In this document: in pieces, positions 43,834 to 52,944 of the stretch
Layout: every line of letters begins with the position of its first letter
Numbering within the stretch: position 1 is the first letter of the stretch
Translations under genes and position numbers: made by a program
Notes under the pieces: model-generated
The model's database searches: none
Told to the model about the DNA's origin: nothing
The model's input: the letters and a program-made list of their open reading frames with translations, nothing else
Origin: Allocoprobacillus sp002160865
Lineage (GTDB): Bacteria > Bacillota_I > Bacilli_A > Erysipelotrichales > Coprobacillaceae
Direction: 5' to 3'
Assembly (NCBI RefSeq): GCF_042850985.1
Contig: NZ_AP031415.1
Span: forward strand, 1,178,001-1,242,000
DNA length: 64,000 nt

Positions 43834-44475
43834 ATGGATGAAAATTATAAAACATTATTACACATAAAAGAAAATCAGCTTATTAAAGCTTTTGAAAGAA
43901 ATAATATGAGTTGTATGATTGTTAAAGACGAGGAAGAACTTCATCACTATTTAAAAAATATTTTGACAGATCAAAAGAAAGTTGCTGTTGGTGGGAGCGT
44001 GACACTTACTCAATTGGGTGTGATTGATTTGATTAAGAAAAGTGATGTTCATTTCATTGATCGTTATGAAGAAGGACTATCTCAAGAACAGGTTGTAGAA
44101 AGATTACGTGAGGGTTTATTATCTGATATCTTTATAACAAGTACCAATGCTTTGACTATGGATGGGTGCTTATATAATGTTGATGGACGAGGAAATCGTG
44201 TATCAGCAATGATTTTTGGACCTAAAGATGTTTATGTTATTGCGGGATTAAATAAGATTTTCATCAATGAACAGGAAGCAATCAATCATATTCGTGAATA
44301 TAGTGCACCAGCCAATGCTTTACGTCTGCATAAAAAAACACCATGTACACGTGTAGGAAAATGCCAAGATTGTTTGAATGAAGATCGTATTTGTTCAAGT
44401 TATGTCAAATTAGGTTATCAAGGACAAAAAAATCGCATACACGTCATTATTATTGAAGAAAATATTGGATATTAG
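43834..44475 (+). CDS. LUD (DUF162) domain protein
   Basis: A 213-residue protein of the lactate-utilisation (LutC/YkgG) domain family. VAVGGSVTLTQLGVIDLI, IFITSTNALTMDGCLYNVDG and FGPKDVYVIAGLNKI are diagnostic. Near the C-terminus a Cys-containing stretch (CTRVGKCQDCLNEDRICSS) recalls the extended clostridial subgroup and might bind a cluster. It is close behind feoB (12 bases) but has no LutA/LutB partners, so it is unlikely to be a lactate dehydrogenase subunit. Function unresolved. Confidence 0.88.
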   Translation: MDENYKTLLHIKENQLIKAFERNNMSCMIVKDEEELHHYLKNILTDQKKVAVGGSVTLTQLGVIDLIKKSDVHFIDRYEEGLSQEQVVERLREGLLSDIFITSTNALTMDGCLYNVDGRGNRVSAMIFGPKDVYVIAGLNKIFINEQEAINHIREYSAPANALRLHKKTPCTRVGKCQDCLNEDRICSSYVKLGYQGQKNRIHVIIIEENIGY

Positions 44476-44484
44476 GTGGAAACT

Positions 44485-45933
44485 ATGAAAAAAACAGGAA
44501 TACTTTTTCCTATTTCGGCTTTACCAAGCCAATATGGAGTAGGAGATTTTGGTAAAAGTGCATATCGATTTGTTGATAAGATTGCTCAAGCACATATTCA
44601 TATATGGCAAATTCTGCCATTGAATCCTTTAGGATATGGGAATTCTCCTTATCAGCCATTATCAAGCCATGCTGGTGATGAAATCTATTTGGATATTGAA
44701 ACATTGATTGAAGCAGGTTTATTGAAACAGAATGAAGTCAAAGAGGAAGTCAATCAGACTTTATATGTTGATTATACGAGTGTCAGAAAACAAAAAGAGA
44801 AATATTATCAATTGGCTTTTTCACGTTTCCATGCTGATGACAATTATCATGATTTTGTAGAAAAAAATCATTCTTGGTTATATCCTTACGCTATTTTTCG
44901 TGTTTTTAAAACGCATCATCAAGAAAAATCATGGATTGAATGGGAAGAAGAATATAAAAATTATCATCATGATTATACGTTTTCATTATTACCTTTTACT
45001 AAGGAAATAGATTACCAGATGTTTTTACAGTATTTCTTTTTCCAGCAATGGCAACAATTAAGAGATTATGCTCATCAAAATAATATTGAAATTATTGGGG
45101 ATATGCCTATATATGTTGGCTTAGATTCTGCTGATGTCTGGCAAAATCGTGAAAGTTTCTTATTGGAAGAAGATGGAACACCTTCATTTGTAGCAGGAGT
45201 ACCTCCAGATTATTTTAGTAAATTTGGACAAAGATGGGGAAATCCTCTTTATGACTGGGAATATTTGAAAAAACATCATTATGCCTTTTGGGTGGATCGT
45301 ATGAAGGCTTCTCAACAGATGTATGATCGTGTTAGAATTGATCATTTTAGAGGGTTTGATACTTATTGGAAAATACCAGCCAGTGAACCAACAGCTGTCA
45401 TTGGAAAGTGGATTGAAGGACCTGCATATGATTTGTTTGATGCCTTATATGCTCAAGTGGACCATTTATCTATTTTAGCTGAAGATTTAGGTGATTTAAG
45501 ACCAGAAGTTTATGAGTTGAGAGATCATTATCATCTTAAAGGAATGTATGTTTTTCAGTTTCATTATGCTTCAGATTTTGATTTTTCAAAAGTTGTTGTA
45601 TATAGTGGCACACATGACAACGATACTTTAAATGGGTGGTTAAAGACTATAAAAAAAGAAGAATATAAAACATTAGAACAACAATTAAAAAAATATTCAG
45701 AAAAACATTTGTATCAGAAAATATTGCATTATTGTTTAGATCTGGAAGCTGAAGAAGTCATTATTCCAGTCTGGGATATCATGGGAAAACAGAGTGATTG
45801 TCGCTTTAATGTACCTGGTCAAATTGGTTCGCCTAACTGGGAATATCATTTGATAGATTTTCAAGAATTTGATGTCTACCTTGAACAATTCTCGCATATG
45901 ATAGTAGAGAGTCAAAGGGGAGATTATGCATGA
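44485..45933 (+). CDS. malQ: 4-alpha-glucanotransferase (amylomaltase)
   Basis: A 482-residue GH77 enzyme that transfers maltooligosaccharide segments between alpha-glucans. IIGDMPIYVGLDSADVW, VRIDHFRGFDTYW (nucleophile Asp), LAEDLGDL (acid/base Glu) and SGTHDNDT (third Asp) are intact, and the N-terminus GILFPISALPSQYGVGDFG is canonical. ATG 44485 chosen with AGGTGG six bases upstream; a GTG directly at the preceding stop is less likely. Overlaps the patatin gene by 4 bases. Confidence 0.96.
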   Translation: MKKTGILFPISALPSQYGVGDFGKSAYRFVDKIAQAHIHIWQILPLNPLGYGNSPYQPLSSHAGDEIYLDIETLIEAGLLKQNEVKEEVNQTLYVDYTSVRKQKEKYYQLAFSRFHADDNYHDFVEKNHSWLYPYAIFRVFKTHHQEKSWIEWEEEYKNYHHDYTFSLLPFTKEIDYQMFLQYFFFQQWQQLRDYAHQNNIEIIGDMPIYVGLDSADVWQNRESFLLEEDGTPSFVAGVPPDYFSKFGQRWGNPLYDWEYLKKHHYAFWVDRMKASQQMYDRVRIDHFRGFDTYWKIPASEPTAVIGKWIEGPAYDLFDALYAQVDHLSILAEDLGDLRPEVYELRDHYHLKGMYVFQFHYASDFDFSKVVVYSGTHDNDTLNGWLKTIKKEEYKTLEQQLKKYSEKHLYQKILHYCLDLEAEEVIIPVWDIMGKQSDCRFNVPGQIGSPNWEYHLIDFQEFDVYLEQFSHMIVESQRGDYA

Positions 45934-47192
45934 AAAAAGCGATTGTTCTTGCTGGAGGAGGAGCCAAGGGAGCCTATCAAGCAGGATTTATGAAAGCCAT
46001 TGATGAATCAAAATGGGATTATCAGATTGTGACGGGAACATCTATTGGAGCTTTGAATGCTTGTTTATTAGCTCAAAAGGATATAGATGTTCTTTTGCAT
46101 TTATGGGAAACTGTCGATGAAAAAGATATTTTTTCCAATGAATTGCCAACAATAGGTGGTGATTTAGAAACAATGTTGGATCAATCCCATCTTGCTATTT
46201 CATTTTTTAAAACTTATGTGAAAGAAAAAGGTGCAGATATTACACCTTTAAAATACTTGATCAGACGATTGTTAAAGGAAGATGTGCTGCTTCAATCATC
46301 CATTGATTTTGGTTTATGTACTGTTCACTATCCATCACTCAATCCACTCTATATCACAAAAGAAGAAATGCCACGTCAACATATTTATGATTATCTCTTG
46401 GCCAGTGCTTCATGTTTTCCTTTGTTTCCCATTCATCATTTTGATAATCAGTCTTATATAGATGGTGGCTATTTTGATAATGTTCCAATAGATTTAGCAC
46501 TTGCTATGGGAGCTGATGAAGTTCTGGTTATAGATTTAGCATATCCAGTGAAACATTCTCATTATCTCCATCGTCCATCTATTCACTATACCCACCCACA
46601 AATAGAACTTCATGGCTTTATGGATTTTTCTCGATCTTCACTTGATCGATTGATTCGTTTGGGTTATCTTCAAGGTCAAAAAACAATGAAAAAATATGTT
46701 GGCAATTGTTATACGTTTTTACCTTTTCAAACATCTTTGTTTGATATTATATATCATGAAGTCCTTTATACAGAAAGAAAGATAAGAGAATATACAAACA
46801 GCAGCAGTCAAGATCATCTATATCAACATTTTCTGGAAACACATTTTCAAGAACCTTTAATGATACAAGATTATTTATATGTTATTCTTGACTGGATTTG
46901 TGAACTGATGGAAAGGGATGTCAGTTATGTTTATCGTTTTGATATATTGACTGAAGATATATTGAAAGATTTTCAAGAATATTGTCAAAGTGATTTTTCA
47001 AAGGTTTTCTCAGGTGATTGGCATATTGTAGAACATTTGAATGGTCGAGGGCTGGTTGGTGTTATTCTTCATCTGTTGCTTTATCCAGAACATGATAAAA
47101 TAGGTATAGAACGTCTTATGACATTATTTGATAAACAATATATGATGGCTCAATTGATCAAGTGGCTATATGTAAAAAAGCAAAGTTTATAA
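45930..47192 (+). CDS. Patatin-like phospholipase family protein
   Basis: A 420-residue patatin-fold lipid acyl hydrolase. Oxyanion loop GGGAKGAYQAG (residues 9-19), nucleophile elbow GTSIGALNA (Ser near 38) and the catalytic Asp in YIDGGYFDN (near 175) complete the Ser-Asp dyad. The ~200 C-terminal residues after the catalytic domain are uncharacterised and hydrophilic. Starts within the malQ stop (ATGA). Shares a terminator hairpin with the convergent coaX, overlapping it by 6 bases. Confidence 0.9.
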   Translation: MKKAIVLAGGGAKGAYQAGFMKAIDESKWDYQIVTGTSIGALNACLLAQKDIDVLLHLWETVDEKDIFSNELPTIGGDLETMLDQSHLAISFFKTYVKEKGADITPLKYLIRRLLKEDVLLQSSIDFGLCTVHYPSLNPLYITKEEMPRQHIYDYLLASASCFPLFPIHHFDNQSYIDGGYFDNVPIDLALAMGADEVLVIDLAYPVKHSHYLHRPSIHYTHPQIELHGFMDFSRSSLDRLIRLGYLQGQKTMKKYVGNCYTFLPFQTSLFDIIYHEVLYTERKIREYTNSSSQDHLYQHFLETHFQEPLMIQDYLYVILDWICELMERDVSYVYRFDILTEDILKDFQEYCQSDFSKVFSGDWHIVEHLNGRGLVGVILHLLLYPEHDKIGIERLMTLFDKQYMMAQLIKWLYVKKQSL

Positions 47193-47207
47193 GCTTTGCT
47201 TTCTTTT
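47174..47207. terminator. Bidirectional terminator
   Basis: AAGCAAAG...CTTTGCTT hairpin with flanking A and T runs at the tail-to-tail junction of patatin gene and coaX. Confidence 0.8.
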
Positions 47208-47966
47208 TGTTTTATCATAAATAATTTTTAATCCTTTAAAAGTTAAATCTGCATCATAAATATCTATGAGGGCAGTTTCTTTTGCTATCATTCTTCCTAA
47301 ACCACCTGTCGAAATGACTTTCATATCTTGCTGATATTCTTTTTTGATTTGTTGAATTAAATATTCAGTTTGACCAATATATCCAAAAAAGACACCTGAT
47401 TGCATACTTTTAATTGTATTTTTAGCAATCACATGTTCAGGTTTTTGAATTTCTATTTCAGGTAATTTAGCGGCCTGTGAAGAAAGGGCATTTGCACATA
47501 TACCAATACCCGGAGCTGTTGCTCCACCTAAGAATTCCCCTTGATGGCTGACAACATCATAAGTTGTAGCTGTTCCAAAATCAATGACCAGACAGGGACC
47601 ACCATATGTATAATAAGCACCTACGGCATCAACTAAACGATCGGCACCTAATGTAGAAGGGTTGTCAATACGGATATCAATACCTGTTTTGACACCAGGT
47701 CCAATAAAAATAGGTTCTTTAAATAAATATTTTTTGATAGAATTTGTAAATGAATAATTAATTTTAGGAACAACACTACTAATGATGATATCATCAATAT
47801 CTTTAACAGTAATAGCTGAAGCATTTAAAAATGATAAAAGCATAAAACCATATTCATCAGATGTTCTTTGAAATTTTGTTGTTAAACGATAAGTTCCTAT
47901 CAAGAAATCTTCATGATAGATTCCCATTGTAATATTTGTATTTCCAATATCAATAACAATTAACAT
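47187..47966 (-). CDS. coaX: Type III pantothenate kinase
   Basis: A 259-residue ATP-dependent kinase that makes 4'-phosphopantothenate, first step of CoA synthesis. VIDIGNTN (residues 3-10), GADRLVDAVGAY, CLVIDFGTATTYD and GGATAPGIGI are the ASKHA signatures of CoaX. Overlaps coaBC by 7 bases; together with panT it forms a complete import-to-CoA-precursor operon. Confidence 0.97.
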   Translation of the reverse strand: MLIVIDIGNTNITMGIYHEDFLIGTYRLTTKFQRTSDEYGFMLLSFLNASAITVKDIDDIIISSVVPKINYSFTNSIKKYLFKEPIFIGPGVKTGIDIRIDNPSTLGADRLVDAVGAYYTYGGPCLVIDFGTATTYDVVSHQGEFLGGATAPGIGICANALSSQAAKLPEIEIQKPEHVIAKNTIKSMQSGVFFGYIGQTEYLIQQIKKEYQQDMKVISTGGLGRMIAKETALIDIYDADLTFKGLKIIYDKTKRKQSL

Positions 47967-49153
47967 TTTTGTTCCTCCCGTTTTTTCATCTGATTTAAGA
48001 TTTCAAAAGCCAAATCATTTTTACTCATGAGATCATAATGATGAATAGACTCACTTGTAAGAATGCTGACAACATTGGTATCACCTTGAAAACCAGCTCC
48101 TTTTGTTTTTAAATGATTAGCTACAATCATATCGCAATTTTTCTTCTGTAGTTTTTCTTTAGCATTTTCAATTAAATCTTGTGTTTCCATTGCAAAACCA
48201 CAAATGATCTGATGTGGTTTTTTATGCTGACCCATTTCCAAAAGAATATCTTGATTTTTTTGTAACTGTAATGTCAAAGTATCTTCATGTTTTTTGATTT
48301 TTTCTTGAGCAATATTTTGACAACGATAATCTCCTACAGCTGCTGACATAATGATATAATCAAAATCCTGAACACGATTGATGATTTCATCATGCATTTG
48401 TTTGGCAGTGATAATATCAATTGTTTTGACACCGTAGGGTTTATTCAAGGAAGTTGGACCACTGATTAATGTGACATCCCCACCCATTAAAAAAGCACTA
48501 CGGGCTAAAGCATATCCCATCTTACCACTGGAATGATTGGTAATAAAACGAACAGGGTCAATGCTTTCTTGAGTTGGACCGGCACTCACAAGAATTTTTT
48601 TATTTTTTAAAACTTTAGGTGTGAACATATAGTCAATCATTTCTAAAAGAATATCTTCATCAGCCAACTTTCCTTTACCCACATCACCACATGCCAGTAA
48701 CCCAGAAACAGGTTCAACAAATGTGACTCCAGCATCTTTTAGTATTTGCATATTTCTTTGTGTGATTGCATTTTCATACATATGAACATTCATTGCAGGG
48801 GCAATGAGTTTAGGACATGTTGCTGCAAGAAAAGCACTTGTCAGCATATTATCAGCCATTCCATAAGCCAGTTTCGCAATGGTATGTGCACTGGCAGGAA
48901 CAATCATAAATAAATCGGCATCTTTGACAATATCAACATGTGTGATGATGGCAGGATTTTCATCATCAAATGTATCGACATAGACTTTACGTTTAGTTAA
49001 TGACTGAATACAGATAGGTGTTATAAAACGTGTAGCACTTTCGCTCATCATCACTTCTATCTGATATCCTTTTTTGATAAGATCACTAATCAGTTGAACA
49101 CTTTTAAATGCAGCAATGCTGCCAGTTATTCCAATAATGATTTTTTTAGACAT
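47960..49153 (-). CDS. coaBC: Bifunctional phosphopantothenoylcysteine decarboxylase/synthetase
   Basis: A 397-residue fusion enzyme. N-terminal CoaC flavoprotein: GITGSIAAFKS, PAMNVHMYEN (PxMNxxM) and the CGDVGKGKLAD loop. C-terminal CoaB: SAGPTQESIDPVRFITNHSS, then GKMGYALA and the KIKK Lys region. Makes phosphopantetheine from phosphopantothenate, Cys and CTP. Middle gene of the panT-coaBC-coaX operon; starts 9 bases after panT. Confidence 0.97.
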   Translation of the reverse strand: MSKKIIIGITGSIAAFKSVQLISDLIKKGYQIEVMMSESATRFITPICIQSLTKRKVYVDTFDDENPAIITHVDIVKDADLFMIVPASAHTIAKLAYGMADNMLTSAFLAATCPKLIAPAMNVHMYENAITQRNMQILKDAGVTFVEPVSGLLACGDVGKGKLADEDILLEMIDYMFTPKVLKNKKILVSAGPTQESIDPVRFITNHSSGKMGYALARSAFLMGGDVTLISGPTSLNKPYGVKTIDIITAKQMHDEIINRVQDFDYIIMSAAVGDYRCQNIAQEKIKKHEDTLTLQLQKNQDILLEMGQHKKPHQIICGFAMETQDLIENAKEKLQKKNCDMIVANHLKTKGAGFQGDTNVVSILTSESIHHYDLMSKNDLAFEILNQMKKREEQKC

Positions 49154-49162
49154 TTTTTCACC

Positions 49163-49753
49163 TTATTTCTTAAATTGAATGAGTATACGAGAAACAATAA
49201 CTGCAATGATTGTTCCAACAGCCGCTTCTAATAATCCCGTTGTTGCGATAATTGTTAATAGATAGGGAAGAAGCTTTGTTAGTGACAATCCTATAGCTGT
49301 AGCATATTGATTGCCAAAAAAAAGATATATTCCTCCTAAAACAAGGATTGTATTGGTCATAGCACCCACCAGAGAACCTAAACACATGGCTGGTATGGGA
49401 TGGCTTTTTCCTTTTTCATAAATCAGACCGGCAATATATCCAATACATACTCTTGGCATAATCGCAATAACAAGACTCCATAATGAGCCACTGATAAAAG
49501 GAGAAAAGACAAAAGATGTTATTGTTGGTTGAATGGTATTGATAATCAAGCTGGATAAACCAAATACCAGACCAATTTGCGCTCCTTGCTTTTTTCCTAA
49601 AACAATCCCAGCAATGATGACGGGAATATGCAATGTTGTTGCACGTAAGGGACCAATAGGAATAAATCCTAAAAAGGGAACCATGACCATGAGAATCTCA
49701 ATAGCGATAAAAAGTGACATCAAAGCCAGATTCCTTGTTTTTTGTTGATTCAT
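49163..49753 (-). CDS. panT: ECF transporter S component, pantothenate-type
   Basis: A 196-residue membrane protein with six helices, the substrate-binding subunit of a group II ECF vitamin transporter. NLALMSLFIAIEILMVMVPF, GFIPIGPLRATTLHIPVIIA and the GKKQGAQIGLVFGLSSLI stretch are typical of the PanT subfamily. The cotranscribed coaBC and coaX make pantothenate the likely substrate. The shared EcfA/T module is not in the window. GGAGG precedes the ATG. Confidence 0.92.
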   Translation of the reverse strand: MNQQKTRNLALMSLFIAIEILMVMVPFLGFIPIGPLRATTLHIPVIIAGIVLGKKQGAQIGLVFGLSSLIINTIQPTITSFVFSPFISGSLWSLVIAIMPRVCIGYIAGLIYEKGKSHPIPAMCLGSLVGAMTNTILVLGGIYLFFGNQYATAIGLSLTKLLPYLLTIIATTGLLEAAVGTIIAVIVSRILIQFKK

Positions 49754-49913
49754 TTGTTACCTCCACTGTCATTTCATTTATGAATACGACGTTTCATTAT
49801 TTTGATCAAAAAGAAAAGTTAGTGCTTAAAAAAGTCACTACTATAGCATTCTTTTTTTCATCTCACATTATACATGTTTATGCTTACAAAAGCAATCATA
49901 GAATGAATTTATA

Positions 49914-49935
49914 AATAATAATGATTACTATTATT
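49914..49935. promoter_or_regulatory. Fur/PerR-like inverted repeat upstream of rubrerythrin
   Basis: AATAATA (49914-49920), 8 bases, TATTATT (49929-49935), with an inner ATAATGATTACTATTAT close to a Fur-family box. It lies 10 bases before the rubrerythrin -35, fitting peroxide or iron control. Assignment is tentative. Confidence 0.45.
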
Positions 49936-49944
49936 AAAAAGTTC

Positions 49945-49972
49945 TTGCTTTCTTATTTTTTAGGTGTATAAT
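49945..49972 (+). promoter_or_regulatory. Promoter of rubrerythrin gene
   Basis: TTGCTT (49945-49950), 16-base spacer, TATAAT (49967-49972), 30 bases before the ATG. Confidence 0.7.
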
Positions 49973-50001
49973 GAAAGTAGATGAATAAGGAGGAAAAAAT
50001 A

Positions 50002-50652
50002 ATGACAAAATGGATTTGTAAAGTATGTGGATATGTTTATGAAGGAGAAAATGCTCCTGACCAATGTCCAGTTTGTAAGGCTCCAGCAAGTCAATTTGAA
50101 AAAGTAGAAGAAAAGAAATCAAAATATGCTGGAACAAAAACAGAAAAGAATTTAATGGAAGCTTTTGCAGGTGAATCTCAAGCCAGAAATAAATATACTT
50201 ATTTTGCTGAAATGGCTAGAAAAGAAGGGCTGGAACAGATTGCTGCAATTTTTGAAGAAACAGCAAATCAAGAAAAACAACATGCGAAAATGTGGTTTGC
50301 TGAATTTCATGGCATTGGATCAACAGATGAAAATTTAGAAGTGGCAGCAGCAGGAGAAAACGAAGAATGGACTGATATGTACAAACGTATGGCTAAAGAA
50401 GCAAGAGAAGAAGGATTTGAAGAATTGGCTGTGAAGTTTGAAAATGTTGGAAAAGTTGAAAGATCTCATGAAGCTCGTTATTTAAGATTATTGAAAAACT
50501 ATAAAGAAGGAAAAACGTTTAAAGGTGATGCTCCAAAAGGATGGAAATGCAGACAATGTGGTTTCATTTATGAAGGAGAAGAAGCACCTGAAAGATGTCC
50601 AACATGTGGATATCCAAAAGCTTATTTTGAAAGAATGACAGAAAATTATTAA
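50002..50652 (+). CDS. Rubrerythrin with rubredoxin domains at both ends
   Basis: A 216-residue non-haem iron peroxidase that reduces H2O2 in anaerobes. N-terminal rubredoxin (CKVCGYVYEG...CPVCK, about residues 5-28), central ferritin-like di-iron domain (about 40-175, with EAFAGESQARNKY and ETANQEKQHAK ligands), C-terminal rubredoxin (CRQCGFIYEG...CPTCG). Most rubrerythrins have only one rubredoxin, so the double arrangement is unusual. AAGGAGG precedes ATG 50002. A Fur-like box and promoter lie upstream. Confidence 0.94.
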   Translation: MTKWICKVCGYVYEGENAPDQCPVCKAPASQFEKVEEKKSKYAGTKTEKNLMEAFAGESQARNKYTYFAEMARKEGLEQIAAIFEETANQEKQHAKMWFAEFHGIGSTDENLEVAAAGENEEWTDMYKRMAKEAREEGFEELAVKFENVGKVERSHEARYLRLLKNYKEGKTFKGDAPKGWKCRQCGFIYEGEEAPERCPTCGYPKAYFERMTENY

Positions 50653-50653
50653 T

Positions 50654-50683
50654 AAAAAAACTGATGATACATCAGTTTTTTTC
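50654..50683. terminator. Bidirectional terminator
   Basis: AAAAAACTGATG-ATA-CATCAGTTTTTT, perfect 12-base stem between convergent rubrerythrin and MFS genes. Confidence 0.88.
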
Positions 50684-51871
50684 ATATGATTCAACAAGAG
50701 GCCTTTTTGATAGACCTGTTTTATTTTTAAGTGTAAAGAACATAATAAGAAAACCTAAGATTGTTAAAATACCAACAAAAATCAGCATACTGTTTAAGCC
50801 AAAAGTATCTTGTAAAATACCTCCCAAAATATTACCTATCGCTGCTCCTAAACCAGTAGACATCATCGCAATCATTGTTTGACCCATCATTTGATCATTT
50901 TCTGCTAAATGATCATTGACATAATAAGTGATGGTTGCGGTAAATAAACCATAAGAAAATCCTTGAAACATCATACCAATTAAAAGAATAGGAAGTGACG
51001 GAGCTAAACAGATTGTAAAGTTTCTAATAAGATAGAATCCTGCACTGGCAAGGATGAGTGTTTCAGCACGATATTTTTTTAATAAACGGAAAGTCACAGA
51101 CATCAAAGGCATTTCACTGGCTGCCATGCAAAACACAGCCACACCATATAAAGACGTGCTTCCACCTAAGTTTTTTACAATATTGATTAAATAAGTTGAC
51201 AATGATGTTGAGGCAGCTATCATCAGAGAAAAAGCAACTAGAATCATAAAAAATGTACGATAATTTTGAATGATTGAAAAAGCTGTTGATTGTTTTTCTT
51301 TGGTATCTTGTTGATGTGTCTGATAATCGGGCATAGAAAAAAGCATATATAATAAGGCAATACTTGAAATAAGATGAGCAAAAATAATGATTGTTGGATT
51401 AAAGAGTTCAATCAACTGACTAATGACGATAGCTCCAGTTGCATAGGCAATTGAACCAAGTCCACGTGATAAACCAAAATTAATATATTGTCCATCTTTA
51501 AGATAATTCATACACAGCATGGATAAAAACGGTACAATGGAAACGACTGTACTTAATAAAAGAATATAAAATAACATAATTATCCAAATAGGTGTTGTTA
51601 TAAAAAATAGACTGATAAACATACCAAACATTAGTAAGTATAAGATAAGAATCAAATTTTTAATGTTTAAACGAGGGATTTTGGATAAAAGCGATGAGAT
51701 GAATGGAGAAAAAAAGATAGAAAAGATGGCTCCACCACCACTGACAATACCAATGTCAGTATTGCTTAAACCTCGATATTGTAAAAATATAGCTATATAT
51801 CCATAAATAGATAAATAGGATACCCAAAAAAGAATGTGTACAAAATTATATTTCATTTGTAAAGATTTCAT
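50672..51871 (-). CDS. MFS transporter (oligosaccharide:H+ symporter-like)
   Basis: A 399-residue, twelve-helix major facilitator protein of the MFS_1_like/oligosaccharide symporter type: ILFWVSYLSIYGYIAIFLQY, GLSNTDIGIVSGGGAIFSIF, MIFQGFSYGLFTATITYYVN-like stretches and a late GAAIGNILGGILQDTFG. ATG 51871 is chosen, with GGGAGG upstream. It follows the second rpiR gene by 78 bases on the same strand, so the pair probably forms an operon and the cargo is likely a beta-glucoside or related sugar. Confidence 0.87.
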   Translation of the reverse strand: MKSLQMKYNFVHILFWVSYLSIYGYIAIFLQYRGLSNTDIGIVSGGGAIFSIFFSPFISSLLSKIPRLNIKNLILILYLLMFGMFISLFFITTPIWIIMLFYILLLSTVVSIVPFLSMLCMNYLKDGQYINFGLSRGLGSIAYATGAIVISQLIELFNPTIIIFAHLISSIALLYMLFSMPDYQTHQQDTKEKQSTAFSIIQNYRTFFMILVAFSLMIAASTSLSTYLINIVKNLGGSTSLYGVAVFCMAASEMPLMSVTFRLLKKYRAETLILASAGFYLIRNFTICLAPSLPILLIGMMFQGFSYGLFTATITYYVNDHLAENDQMMGQTMIAMMSTGLGAAIGNILGGILQDTFGLNSMLIFVGILTILGFLIMFFTLKNKTGLSKRPLVESYEKN

Positions 51872-51949
51872 GTTTTTATTTCCCTCCCACATAGCGATTT
51901 TATCATATCAAAAAATCTATTTATTATGATTTTTTTTCAGAATATGAAA

Positions 51950-52834
51950 TTATTTTCTTTCATCACTGACAGGACTGGATAAAGGATGTCTAGAGTCATT
52001 TTTTTTATCATAACTGACCTTGTTTTGGATGTTTTGATTGTAATCTTTTTGAAAGATACATGAGAAAATGATGTTCAATAAATATTCAATAGATATCTGA
52101 GAAGCAAATGGTGCAATCTTGGTAAAAATCTTTTCTCTTGAACCAATATTTAAAATATAGTTTGCATAATGTGATAAACGATTATTACCAATGGATGTTA
52201 AAATAATCATAGGAGTGCCTTTTTCCTTTAATGTTTGGGCAATCTGAATGTTTTCGTTTGTTTCACCAGAATATGAAATAATCATAGCAATATGATTTTC
52301 ATTAGAGTTATATGATTGAAATATCTGTTCACCATGCAGGATTTTTAAATTGACATTTCTTGAAATACGCATCATCTTATGTTGAAAGCTCATGGCTGCC
52401 AGAAGTGAATTGCCTGAACCATAAATATCTATATGATCATGGGTATACAGTAAATCAACAATTTTTTCTAACATTGAAAAATCAATGAGTTTAATTGTAT
52501 CAGCAATGACTTCTTGATATAAAGAAGACAGTTTATGACAAATCATCGGGTAACTATCTTCTTTTGAAAAAGGGAAATTGACATCAATACGATCTGTATG
52601 ATGTAAATCATATTGAAGTTCAGCTGAATATTTGATTTTAAAATCATTGTAACCTTCTAACCCCATCTTTTTACAAAGTCGAACAATGGTTGCAGGAGAA
52701 GTATAAGTCTGCTTTGCTAAAGTTTTGACAGACATGCTTAAAACATCTTCGCCATGATTTAAAATATATCGAGCAATTTGTTTCTCGGATTGAGAAAATT
52801 CCAGTTCAAATTCTAATTGTGTCATTATACTCAT
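51950..52834 (-). CDS. RpiR/MurR family transcriptional regulator
   Basis: A 294-residue regulator: N-terminal HTH_6 domain (MSVKTLAKQTYTSPATIVRL then CKKMGLEGYNDFK) and a C-terminal SIS domain with an intact loop IDIYGSGNSL and MIISYSGETNENI, which binds a sugar phosphate. ATG 52834 (MSIMTQLEFE) is chosen with GGTGAT upstream; a longer frame to 52909 would cross the operator. Perfect ATGAAAC-N3-GTTTCAT dyads lie just upstream of it and in front of both GH1 genes, so it very likely controls the whole locus. Confidence 0.9.
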   Translation of the reverse strand: MSIMTQLEFELEFSQSEKQIARYILNHGEDVLSMSVKTLAKQTYTSPATIVRLCKKMGLEGYNDFKIKYSAELQYDLHHTDRIDVNFPFSKEDSYPMICHKLSSLYQEVIADTIKLIDFSMLEKIVDLLYTHDHIDIYGSGNSLLAAMSFQHKMMRISRNVNLKILHGEQIFQSYNSNENHIAMIISYSGETNENIQIAQTLKEKGTPMIILTSIGNNRLSHYANYILNIGSREKIFTKIAPFASQISIEYLLNIIFSCIFQKDYNQNIQNKVSYDKKNDSRHPLSSPVSDERK

Positions 52835-52858
52835 TGTTATCACCAAGTCTATTATAAC

Positions 52859-52875
52859 ATGAAACAAAGTTTCAT
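52859..52875. promoter_or_regulatory. RpiR operator 1 (rpiR/nitroreductase intergenic)
   Basis: ATGAAAC-AAA-GTTTCAT, perfect 7-3-7 dyad between the divergent rpiR and nitroreductase genes; an extra half site ATGAAAC is at 52901-52907. Shared with sites at 53609 and 55169. Confidence 0.75.
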
Positions 52876-52944
52876 AGTAGTTGATATTTTCATGTTTTGT
52901 ATGAAACAATCATATGTTAAAATATATAGGAGGAGGCGATGTTG

